Shown: piece by piece, positions 57,143 through 64,000 of the stretch
Layout of the letters: every line of letters begins with the position of its first letter
How positions within the stretch are numbered: the first letter of the stretch is position 1
From: Roseateles subflavus
Lineage (GTDB): Bacteria > Pseudomonadota > Gammaproteobacteria > Burkholderiales > Burkholderiaceae_C
Direction: 5' to 3'
Assembly: GCF_030285365.1 (NCBI RefSeq)
Contig: NZ_JASVDS010000003.1
Location: 496,001-560,000, forward strand
Length of the DNA: 64,000 bases
The notes under the pieces: model-generated
What the model was told of the DNA's origin: nothing
The model's input: the letters and a program-made list of their open reading frames with translations, nothing else
Databases searched by the model: none
Made by a program: the position numbers and the translations under genes

Positions 57143-57842
57143 CGTTTCTCCTTACACGCCGTTCAGACTGGCCGAAACCAGCCCGCGCGGCGCGCAGCAC
57201 ACGTCGCACGGGGCGTGAACCCGCGGGCGACCGACATCAGCACGAGAAACGCGGTGGAACCGAGGAAGGAATCGCCCTGGACTGCTGGAGATCGCGAGAT
57301 TCGCGATCAGGCCGGCAGCGTTGGCGCGTGCGCTTCAACAGGGGGCGCGGAGCCTCCCTCCCGTGAACGCGCCACCATCGTTGGCGCGACCCGGCCGCGG
57401 CTGATGCAGGGCAGGCGGCCGGTCAGCGACCGGGGCTGCGCGCGCATGCGGCGGGGGGTGGGGGGATTGCTGGGATTCATCCGCGAGGAACTGCTGGGCG
57501 CTGGCATGAGGCCTCCGGCTCTTGACCGGGGGGCCTCACACGATGAAAAACCTTATTCGTGCCGACCGCGGGGTGATAGCCCCTCGGCCAGGCGTGGTCC
57601 GTTCTGCGTTGCTCTTCCGTGCCGACCCGCCGACCGCCGCTGTCGCTTGGGGACAGGGCCCGCCGGGCAGGCTGACACGTTGCTTCACCAAATTGTTGAG
57701 AGCCGGTCATCGGACGCCGGCTTGCGCCGCCGACCGCCTGTTCCAGGCCCTACCACTCCTGCGTTCTTTGTATCCCCGCGGCTCACCCACAGGTAAAATC
57801 AGAAAAATCAAATACTTAGAACGCAATCGTGGTACGGAAGAT
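57143..57842 (-). promoter_or_regulatory. Long structured rne 5' leader with TATAAT box
   Basis: No gene was found in the gap 57143-57942. On the minus strand a perfect TATAAT (57846-57841) could start a leader of about 690 bases for rne. Within it are stems GATCGCGA-GAT-TCGCGATC (57290-57308), CGCGCCA/TGGCGCG (57368-57388) and TGAGGCC/GGCCTCA with inner CCGG/CCGG (57507-57538). E. coli rne is autoregulated through a 361-base leader with hairpins; a similar role is inferred here. The -35 region is unclear. Confidence 0.5.
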
Positions 57843-57942
57843 TATAGGGGCTAAAGGTCGCAGCCCGAGTTCGGGAAGCGACCAGGGCGCCAGGCGCGGG
57901 CCAGCCGCCCCCCAGCCCGGCCGCCGCCCGGCGCCGACCACG

Positions 57943-59028
57943 ATGAAACCGGGCGAAACGCCGCGCGCCGCAAGCCGGGCCGCCGCCCGTCCGGCCGCGG
58001 CCGCCCCGGCGCCGTCCCCCGCGCAGGGGACAGCCGCAGCGCCCAAGGTGGCCCCCGCCGTGCAATTGCTCACCATCGACGAGGGCTCCGCCGGCCAGCG
58101 CCTGGACAACTTCCTGCTGAAGATCCTCAAGGGTGTGCCCAAGACGCATGTCTACCGCGTGATCCGGGCCGGAGAGGTGCGGGTGAACAAGGGGCGGGCG
58201 CAGGCGGACACCCGCGTCGAACTGGGGGACGTCGTGCGGGTGCCGCCCGTGCGGCTGCCGGAGCGCAGCACCGCGGCGCAGGCGCCGGTGCCGGCCCGCG
58301 AGTTCCCCGTGGTCTTCGAGGACGAGCACCTGATCGCCATCAACAAGCCGGCCGGCGTGGCCGTGCACGGAGGCTCCGGCGTGAGCTTCGGGGTGATCGA
58401 GCAGCTGCGTCAGGCGCGGCCGCAGGCGAAGTTCCTGGAGCTCGTCCACCGGCTCGACAAGGAAACCTCCGGCCTGCTGCTGATCGCCAAGAAGCGCAGC
58501 GCCCTCAACGCGCTGCAGGACCAGTTCCGCGAGCGCGAGACGGGCAAGACCTATGCTGCCCTCGTGTGGGGCGCCTGGCCCAAGGGGCAGACGGTGATCG
58601 ACGTGCCGCTGCTGAAGTTCGTCGGCAGCGACGGCGAGCGCTGGGTGCGCGCGGTGACGTCCTCGCACGATCCGCAGGCCGAGCAGGCCAAGCGCTCGAT
58701 CAGCCTCGTGAAGCTGGCGGAGGGCCTGGGCGGCTTCAGCCTGGTCGACGTCACGATCAAGACCGGCCGCACCCACCAGATCCGCGTGCACCTGGCCCAG
58801 GCCGGGCATGCCATCGCGGGAGACCCGAAGTACGGCGACTTCGAGGCCAACAAGGCCCTGGCCCGCGGCGTGACCGTGCCCGGCCTGCGCTTCGACCGCA
58901 TGTTCCTGCACGCGCGCCTGCTGCGCTTCACCCACCCGGCCAGCGGCCAGGAGATCGAGCTGAAGGCCCCGCTGCCCGAGGACTGCGACGCCCTGGTCCG
59001 CCAGCTTCGCCAAGGCACCGCCCGATGA
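57943..59028 (+). CDS. rluC: 23S rRNA pseudouridine synthase RluC
   Basis: RluC-type synthase for 23S pseudouridines 955, 2504 and 2580. The ATG at 57943 gives 361 residues; a GTG at 57829 would add 38 Arg/Pro/Ala-rich residues and neither has a good ribosome site. After a disordered Ala/Pro-rich start come an S4 RNA-binding domain with QRLDNFLLKILKGVPKTHVYR, and the catalytic RluA-family block LVHRLDKETSGLLLIAK with its Asp. The divergent rne-rluC arrangement is typical of the order. Last four bases overlap the next gene. Confidence 0.92.
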   Translation: MKPGETPRAASRAAARPAAAAPAPSPAQGTAAAPKVAPAVQLLTIDEGSAGQRLDNFLLKILKGVPKTHVYRVIRAGEVRVNKGRAQADTRVELGDVVRVPPVRLPERSTAAQAPVPAREFPVVFEDEHLIAINKPAGVAVHGGSGVSFGVIEQLRQARPQAKFLELVHRLDKETSGLLLIAKKRSALNALQDQFRERETGKTYAALVWGAWPKGQTVIDVPLLKFVGSDGERWVRAVTSSHDPQAEQAKRSISLVKLAEGLGGFSLVDVTIKTGRTHQIRVHLAQAGHAIAGDPKYGDFEANKALARGVTVPGLRFDRMFLHARLLRFTHPASGQEIELKAPLPEDCDALVRQLRQGTAR

Positions 59029-59693
59029 GCGTTCTTCGCCCGCAACGCTACGACCTGATCGTCTTCGACTGGGACGGCACGCTGTTCGACTCGACGGCCC
59101 TGATCGTCCAGGCCATCCAGGGCGCGGCGGCCGACCTCGGCCTGCCGGTGCCCCCGCGCGAGCGCGCCGCGCACGTGATCGGCCTGGGGCTGTACGAGGC
59201 CCTGGCCATCGCCACCCCCGAGCTGCCGCGCGAGCGCTATGCGGAGATGGGGCAGGCCTACCGCAAGCACTATTTCGCCCAGCACGAGGCGCTGTGCCTC
59301 TTCGGGGGCGTCGAGCCGCTGCTGCAGGCGCTCAAGGCCCGGCATCACTGGCTGGCCATCGCCACGGGCAAGAGCCGCAGCGGCCTGGACGAGGCGCTGC
59401 GCCATGTGGCGCTGCAGGGGGTTTTCGACGCCAGCCGCACCGCGGACGAGACCCAGAGCAAGCCACATCCCCTGATGCTGGAAGAGCTGATGCGCGAGTT
59501 CGCGGTCGAGCCGGAGCGGACGCTGATGATCGGCGACACCACGCACGACCTGCAGCTGGCGCGCAACGCCGGCTGCGATGCGCTGGGCGTCAGCTACGGC
59601 GCCCATGACCCCGAGCATTTCGGGGCATTCGAGCCGGTGCACATTGCCGACTCGGTGCCCGCGCTGCACGACTGGCTGCTGAAGCACGCCTGA
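59025..59693 (+). CDS. HAD-family phosphatase (phosphoglycolate phosphatase-like)
   Basis: Haloacid dehalogenase superfamily phosphatase, 222 residues. Motif I FDWDGTLFDS (residues 13-22), motif II Thr in IATGKSRSG (about 112-120), motif III Lys in SKPHP, motif IV IGDTTHDLQLARNAG (about 166-180); helical cap after motif I as in Gph/YjjG relatives. Substrate not certain. Starts in an ATGA overlap with rluC and is followed by the Rieske gene after 19 bases, an arrangement common in Burkholderiales. Confidence 0.88.
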   Translation: MSVLRPQRYDLIVFDWDGTLFDSTALIVQAIQGAAADLGLPVPPRERAAHVIGLGLYEALAIATPELPRERYAEMGQAYRKHYFAQHEALCLFGGVEPLLQALKARHHWLAIATGKSRSGLDEALRHVALQGVFDASRTADETQSKPHPLMLEELMREFAVEPERTLMIGDTTHDLQLARNAGCDALGVSYGAHDPEHFGAFEPVHIADSVPALHDWLLKHA

Positions 59694-59712
59694 CCCCCTC
59701 CGGAACCTGTCC

Positions 59713-60108
59713 ATGAATTCCAGCACCACTCCCCCCGCCGGCGACGGCCTGCTGCTGTGCGATGCCGCCGATCTGCCGGAGCGCGGCAAGGCGCACTGCT
59801 TCGAGGTGCTGCAGTACGGCCAGCCGGCGAGCGCCTTCGCGCTGCGCTACGAGGGCCAGGCCGTCGCCTACCTGAACCGCTGTGCCCATGTCCCGACGGA
59901 GATGGACTGGCAGGAAGGGGAGTTCCTGGACGGCGACAAGCAGTACATCATCTGCTCCATCCACGGCGCCGTGTACGACCCGCTCACCGGCCGCTGCGTG
60001 ACCGGCATGTGCGGCCGCATCGGCCTGCACAAGATCGACGTGCAGGAGCGCGAGGGCAAGGTCTATTGGTATCCTAGCCGCGACACCAAGCCCGCCTTCG
60101 AGGACTGA
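59713..60108 (+). CDS. Small Rieske [2Fe-2S] protein
   Basis: Rieske-fold ferredoxin-like protein, 131 residues. Cluster ligands are Cys57-x-His59 (NRCAHV) and Cys81-x2-His84 (CSIHG). No membrane anchor or signal peptide, so cytoplasmic. Function unknown; family members of this size act as electron carriers or subunits of oxygenases. Standing between a HAD phosphatase gene and sppA, it is likely part of a four-gene unit with rluC. Confidence 0.88.
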   Translation: MNSSTTPPAGDGLLLCDAADLPERGKAHCFEVLQYGQPASAFALRYEGQAVAYLNRCAHVPTEMDWQEGEFLDGDKQYIICSIHGAVYDPLTGRCVTGMCGRIGLHKIDVQEREGKVYWYPSRDTKPAFED

Positions 60109-60167
60109 GCCCGCCCCCATCCCACGCCGGGGCCGGCCACCGCGGGCCCCGCATCGAGCCATCACCC

Positions 60168-61220
60168 ATGAACCCCAACGACGATCAGCCGCGCATCCTG
60201 CCGGACGCCACGGCCCGCCCCGAAGACATGCTGCAGGCCGCGCCCGCGGCGCCGGCCCCTGCGCCGGCTGCAGCGTCCGTGGCCGCACCCGCCGGGGCCG
60301 GCGGCTACGAGGCCCTGGTGGCCCAGTTCGCCCAGGACTACCTGCGCGACCGCCGCGCCGAGCGGCGCTGGCGCACCGGCTTCCGCCTGCTGTGGCTGGG
60401 TCTGGCGCTGTTCGTGGCCTGGGCGCTGTTCTACCAGCCGCACCACGTGACGGCCCCGAACACGCCGCACACCGCGCTGGTCGAGGTCCGCGGCGAGATC
60501 TCCGCGGACACGGAAGCCAGTGCCGAGCTCATGCTGGCGGCCCTGCGCAACGCCTTCGAGGACCAGGGCGCGCAGGCGGTCGTGCTGCGCATCAACTCCC
60601 CCGGCGGCAGCCCGGTGCAGGCCGGCATCGTCTACGACGAGATCCAGCGCCTCAAGGCCAAGCACGGCAAGAAGGTCTACGCCGTGGTCGAGGAGATCTG
60701 CGCGAGCGGCGCCTACTACATCGCCGCCGCGGCCGACGACATCTACGTGGACAAGGCCAGCATCGTGGGGTCCATCGGCGTGCTGATGGACGGCTTCGGC
60801 TTCACGGGGCTCATGGAGAAGCTGGGCATCGAGCGCCGCCTGCTCACGGCGGGTGAGAACAAGGGCATGCTCGACCCCTACACCAAGGAGAACCCGCGCC
60901 AGAAGGCCTTCGCGCAGGCCATGCTGGACCAGATCCACCGCCAGTTCATCGCCGTCGTGCGCGAGGGCCGGGGCGAGCGGCTCAAGGAGACGCCGGAGAT
61001 GTTCTCGGGCCTCTTCTGGAATGGCGAGGAGGCCGTGAAGCTGGGCCTGGCCGACGGCCTGGGCAACCTCGATTTCGTCGCCCGTGAGGTGGTGAAGGCC
61101 GAGGAGGTGATCGACTACACCCCGCGTGACAACGTCGCCGAACGTCTGGCCAAGCGCTTCGGCGCCGCCATGGGCGAGGGCGCCGTGAAGGCGCTGCGCC
61201 AGATCCCGGCGATCCACTGA
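60168..61220 (+). CDS. sppA: Signal peptide peptidase SppA (S49)
   Basis: Membrane-bound peptidase of family S49 that degrades cleaved signal peptides, 350 residues, a single-domain form of about half the size of E. coli SppA. An Ala/Pro-rich N terminus precedes the membrane helix (about residues 72-89). The conserved LRINSPGGSPVQAGIVYDEI, catalytic Ser in EEICASGAYYIAAAADDIY and the Lys-bearing KASIVGSIGVLM segment follow; GENKGMLDPYTKEN is also conserved. An intrinsic terminator lies about 45 bases past the stop. Confidence 0.92.
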   Translation: MNPNDDQPRILPDATARPEDMLQAAPAAPAPAPAAASVAAPAGAGGYEALVAQFAQDYLRDRRAERRWRTGFRLLWLGLALFVAWALFYQPHHVTAPNTPHTALVEVRGEISADTEASAELMLAALRNAFEDQGAQAVVLRINSPGGSPVQAGIVYDEIQRLKAKHGKKVYAVVEEICASGAYYIAAAADDIYVDKASIVGSIGVLMDGFGFTGLMEKLGIERRLLTAGENKGMLDPYTKENPRQKAFAQAMLDQIHRQFIAVVREGRGERLKETPEMFSGLFWNGEEAVKLGLADGLGNLDFVAREVVKAEEVIDYTPRDNVAERLAKRFGAAMGEGAVKALRQIPAIH

Positions 61221-61263
61221 ACGGTCCGTTGCGGCCTCCCTCCCGTGGGGGCTGCGCCATGCA

Positions 61264-61288
61264 AAAGGCCCTCCAGCGGAGGGCCTTT
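61264..61288. terminator. Bidirectional terminator, sppA / PEP-CTERM gene
   Basis: Eleven-pair stem AAAGGCCCTCC / GGAGGGCCTTT with the loop AGC between converging genes; A and T runs allow use on both strands. Confidence 0.85.
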
Positions 61289-61316
61289 GCGTTCTTCCCG
61301 ATGAAGCGCGCGAGCG

Positions 61317-62372
61317 TCAGGCCTGGCGGCGGCGCGAGGCCAGCCCGGCAGCCAGCAGGGCCAGGCCGGCGAGCCAGCCGATCTGCGGCTCCGGCACCTG
61401 GTTCTCGTTGCGGGGCGTGGGCGTGAAGGGCTCCCAGCCGATCTCGAAGGCCTGGGAGATCGAGGCGCCGATCACGGTGCCCTCGACATGGCCCTGGCCG
61501 TAGAGGTCGGCCTTGGGGGCGAGCACGCTGCCATCCACCCAGCCCAGCTTCACGCGGTTGGCGTTGGCCAGGTTGAACAGCACCTTGCCCTGCGCTTCCT
61601 GGATCGGCTTGAAGCCGGTGAAGGCGCCGGTCAGCTGCACGTCGCCCTCGTTGAGCACGTTGATCACCACCCAGGCGTCGGCCGCGACGTTCTTGAGGCT
61701 CAGGCTCGGCATGACCCAGCTGCTGCCCTGCTTGTTCTTGCTGCCCAGGAGGATGTCGAAGACCTCGACGGCGCCGGCCTTGCCGGTGCCCGTCAGGTTG
61801 ATGTCGCTCCAGGGCTGGGCGACGGCGCCGGTGCTGGTCAGCGCGGCCAGCGAGCCGGAGAGCGCGGTGAGCTGCTGCTGGGCCGCCTTGAAGTCGACGA
61901 GGCTGCTGATCTTGGGCTCGGCGCGCAGGTCCAGGTAGCCGGACGAGCCCTTGTTGAGGCCGCCGAAGACGCCGAAGCTGTTGCCGTAGCGAGCGAGGGC
62001 CGGATCCCAGGGCACCAGATTGCCTTCGCCGGCGCTGCTGTCCTTCACGGTGTCCGGTGCCGTCGAGTAGATGCGGCCATTGGTGAAGCGCACGTCGCCG
62101 CCCACGACCAGGGCCGGACCGTTGCTGCCGGCGGGGGCGCGGTAGCCGACGCTCAGGCCGTTGGCCGTCAGCGAGCCGCCGACGGCCAGGCGGCCCTCGA
62201 CGTCATTGGCCGCCTTCACGTCCCCGAAGATGAAGGCGCTGTACTGCGACGCCACTCCCAGGTCGATCACCGGTGCCGCGCTTGCGGCCTGTGCCAGTGT
62301 GAGACCAGTCAAGCCGGCCGCCCAGGCCAGACGGGCACGCAGCCCCACGGAGTTCCCTCGCTTCATTGGCAT
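61317..62372 (-). CDS. PEP-CTERM choice-of-anchor A family protein
   Basis: Secreted surface protein, 351 residues from the ATG at 62372 (AAGGG ribosome site five bases upstream); ATG 62366 is possible. Signal peptide to about residue 31, then the choice-of-anchor A domain with FIFGDVKAANDVEGRLAVGG (about 47-66) and GTVIGASISQAFEIGWEPF near the end. The C-terminal VPEP motif, hydrophobic helix and SRRRQA tail form a PEP-CTERM sorting signal, recognised by exosortase and linked in many betaproteobacteria to exopolysaccharide and flocs. No exosortase gene is in the window. Confidence 0.9.
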   Translation of the reverse strand: MPMKRGNSVGLRARLAWAAGLTGLTLAQAASAAPVIDLGVASQYSAFIFGDVKAANDVEGRLAVGGSLTANGLSVGYRAPAGSNGPALVVGGDVRFTNGRIYSTAPDTVKDSSAGEGNLVPWDPALARYGNSFGVFGGLNKGSSGYLDLRAEPKISSLVDFKAAQQQLTALSGSLAALTSTGAVAQPWSDINLTGTGKAGAVEVFDILLGSKNKQGSSWVMPSLSLKNVAADAWVVINVLNEGDVQLTGAFTGFKPIQEAQGKVLFNLANANRVKLGWVDGSVLAPKADLYGQGHVEGTVIGASISQAFEIGWEPFTPTPRNENQVPEPQIGWLAGLALLAAGLASRRRQA

Positions 62373-62498
62373 GATTTCCCTTCGACGCCCTTGGCCATTC
62401 GGCCTTTGTTGATGGGGGCGGATTCTAGGAATCAAGCTGTTACCAACCATCCCCGCACTCAGGGTGGTCTGCAATTGGTTTGTGCTGTTTGCACGATT

Positions 62499-63284
62499 TC
62501 AGGGCGAGGTGACAGGGTTGCCGCCCGGTGGTGCGGCCTGGGCGGGCGGGGAGGCGCTCAGGCGGGGCAGGACGAAGACATGGTCGCAGCCGTCGCGGCC
62601 CAGCGGGTGCAGGCCCGGGGCCTGATCCGCTGCGTAGGACGAAGGACGGAGGTCATGGGCGCCACAACGGCTTCCCATGCAGAACCAGGACGTCGAGGCC
62701 TGGCCGTAGGCCGCGAGCACATGCGCCATGCGCCGCTTGACGTGCGCGCCCGCGGGCACGAGGTTCCAGCCCATGCCCGGACGACCAGGGGGCGGGCGGC
62801 TGGCGTGGAAGTTGCCCGCCAGGACCAGCAGGAAATGCCCGGCCGGCACGGCATCCAGCCGGCGGGCCATGGCGACTTCGTAGTCCGCCTGATCCGGGTA
62901 GTCCTCCGGCGGCACGAAGCCGATCAGCTCGATCTGCTGGCGGGCCTGCTGTGCGGCCAGCGAGCGCAGCAGCGCCACCATGGCCTGCGAGGCGCGCCCG
63001 TCCTGCCCGCGCCAGAAGGGATGGGCGTCGTCGAGGGCATCCGGCGGCACTTCCAGCGCCACGGTGACGCGGCGCCGGCCCGCCAGCTCGGCGGAGAGGG
63101 TGCGCGCCAGGCAGTCGACCAGGGCCGGCACCTCGACGCTGCCATGCAGCTCGCCGAGGAAGATGCCGTCGGTCTGCAGCAGCGGCGCCAGGGCGGCTGG
63201 CGTGGGGCAGTCGTCGGCGCGGGCCAGGCTGGCCGCGAGGCAGAGCACGCCCAGGAGCAGCGAGCGGGAGAACGGTCGATACAT
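62499..63284 (-). CDS. ChaN/Tiki-fold secreted protein
   Basis: 261-residue secreted protein with a signal peptide (residues 1-23, cut after SLARA). The opening GIFLGELHGSVEVP (about 40-53), later VALEVPPDAL, and LVLAGNFHASRP (about 153-164) recall the ChaN/TraB/erythromycin esterase-like fold, where GE.H and a later G..H bind metal or heme. ChaN is a heme-binding lipoprotein; this protein has no lipobox. Function uncertain. Confidence 0.6.
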   Translation of the reverse strand: MYRPFSRSLLLGVLCLAASLARADDCPTPAALAPLLQTDGIFLGELHGSVEVPALVDCLARTLSAELAGRRRVTVALEVPPDALDDAHPFWRGQDGRASQAMVALLRSLAAQQARQQIELIGFVPPEDYPDQADYEVAMARRLDAVPAGHFLLVLAGNFHASRPPPGRPGMGWNLVPAGAHVKRRMAHVLAAYGQASTSWFCMGSRCGAHDLRPSSYAADQAPGLHPLGRDGCDHVFVLPRLSASPPAQAAPPGGNPVTSP

Positions 63285-63348
63285 GCGGTGCGCAAGGACA
63301 GGGTTAGGGTCGCTACCCTAGCACGACCCTGGCACCGCGATGCCGCGC

Positions 63349-64000
63349 TCAGGGCTGCACGTACGCCGTCTTGACGGTGGTGTAGAACTCCGCCGCGTAG
63401 CTGCCCTGCTCGCGCGGGCCCACGCTGGAGCCCTTGCGGCCGCCGAAAGGCACGTGGTAGTCCACCCCCGCGGTCGGCAGGTTGACCATCACCATGCCGG
63501 CCTGCGCGTGGCGCTTGAAGTGGCTGGCGTACTTGAGCGAGGTCGTGCAGATGCCGGCGGAGAGGCCGAAGGGCGTGTCGTTGGCCAGCGCCAGGGCGTG
63601 CTCGTAGCTGTCTGCGGGGATCACGCTCGCCACGGGGCCGAAGATCTCCTCGCGGCAGTGCTGCATGGCGTTGTCGCAGTCCGCGAAGAGGGCGGGCTGC
63701 AGGTAGAAGCCGGGCTTGTCGAGCGACAGGCGCTCGCCGCCGCACACGAGGCGTGCGCCCTCGGCCTTGGCGATGTCGATGTACTTCAGGTCCTGCGCCA
63801 GCTGGGCTTCGTCGACGACAGGGCCGATCTGCGTCTGCGGGTCGAGCGCGTCGCCCACGCGCAGCGCGCGCGTGGCCTCGCCCAGGGCCTGGACGAAGCG
63901 CGGATAGATGCCTTTTTGCACGATGATCCGCGAGGAGGCCGTGCAGCGCTGGCCCGTCGAGAAGAAGGCGCTTTGCAGCACCGAGTTCACCGCGACGTCG
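63349..64000 (-). CDS. Aldehyde dehydrogenase, C-terminal part
   Basis: 3' part of an NAD(P)-dependent aldehyde dehydrogenase; the start lies beyond the right edge of the window, and 217 residues are visible. It includes the active-site Cys in TGQRCTASSR, then EEIFGPVASV, the VNLPTAGVDYHVPFGGRKGSS segment and a C-terminal EFYTTVKTAYV. The tail resembles the 2,5-dioxopentanoate (alpha-ketoglutaric semialdehyde) dehydrogenase group of sugar-acid catabolism, by eye only. Codes on the minus strand after the ChaN-like gene in gene order. Confidence 0.9.
   Translation of the reverse strand, partial: DVAVNSVLQSAFFSTGQRCTASSRIIVQKGIYPRFVQALGEATRALRVGDALDPQTQIGPVVDEAQLAQDLKYIDIAKAEGARLVCGGERLSLDKPGFYLQPALFADCDNAMQHCREEIFGPVASVIPADSYEHALALANDTPFGLSAGICTTSLKYASHFKRHAQAGMVMVNLPTAGVDYHVPFGGRKGSSVGPREQGSYAAEFYTTVKTAYVQP

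Noticed and set aside
54056-57796. 1246-residue open frame on the plus strand opposite rne
   Set aside because: Composition is a mirror of the rne codons (runs of Ala, Leu, Thr from the RGE repeats), no family motif, no ribosome site; rne on the other strand is certain.
57522-57854. 110-residue plus-strand frame in the rne leader
   Set aside because: No similarity or ribosome site; its composition follows the hairpin-rich leader.

Overview
The window is about 68-70% GC with dense, tightly packed genes. Gene content and order are those of a Burkholderiales betaproteobacterium of the Leptothrix/Rubrivivax/Ideonella/Roseateles type: rpmF-plsX-fabHDG-acpP-fabF, degQ-lepA-lepB-rnc-era-recO-pdxJ-acpS-nagZ and rne/rluC, together with a type II secretion operon and a PEP-CTERM protein. 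This placement rests on gene order and protein motifs only; no tree was built. No rRNA, tRNA, CRISPR array, insertion sequence or prophage was seen.

Layout. (1) 1-10480: type II secretion operon gspG-H-I-J-K-L-M, a short gspC/pilP-like gene, then gspD-E-F, almost every junction overlapping. (2) 10510-13854, minus strand: a three-gene operon of a small YIDP-motif membrane protein, a five-helix membrane enzyme of the sulfatase/alkaline-phosphatase fold with Thr where sulfatases have Cys, and a PAPS-type sulfotransferase. (3) 13945-29185: a surface polysaccharide locus with Wzx flippase, glycosyltransferases, Wzy-like polymerase, a 2OG-Fe(II) oxygenase, a UDP-L-FucNAc cassette (WbjC, WbjB, WbjD) beside a WbuB-like transferase, a Wza-like exporter, a Wzz-like regulator and a WecA-like initiating transferase. 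(4) 29311-32901: rhlE, an RsmI-like methylase with Maf, and YceD. (5) 33224-39852: rpmF and fatty acid synthesis genes. (6) 40037-50627: degQ, a 597-base regulatory gap, then lepA-lepB-DUF4845-rnc-era-recO-pdxJ-acpS-grpB-nagZ. (7) 50712-57142, minus strand: a Met-rich periplasmic protein, a zinc-ribbon membrane protein, a POT peptide transporter and RNase E. (8) 57943-61220: rluC, a HAD phosphatase, a Rieske protein, sppA. (9) 61317-64000, minus strand: a PEP-CTERM choice-of-anchor A protein, a ChaN-like protein and the end of an aldehyde dehydrogenase gene.

How it fits together. Regions 1-3 and 9 are about the cell surface: protein secretion, a Wzx/Wzy-type polysaccharide predicted to contain L-FucNAc and possibly decorated by the adjacent minus-strand operon, and an exosortase-sorted protein. 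Regions 4-8 are conserved housekeeping genes. The most promising novelty is the minus-strand trio at 10510-13854. Next are the non-coding stretch before lepA (candidate small RNA or attenuator, a CAAAC-N4-GTTTG operator over a promoter, and tandem DnaA-box-like sites) and the structured leaders of rpmF and rne. The usual rpoE-rseA-rseB block between fabF and degQ is absent.
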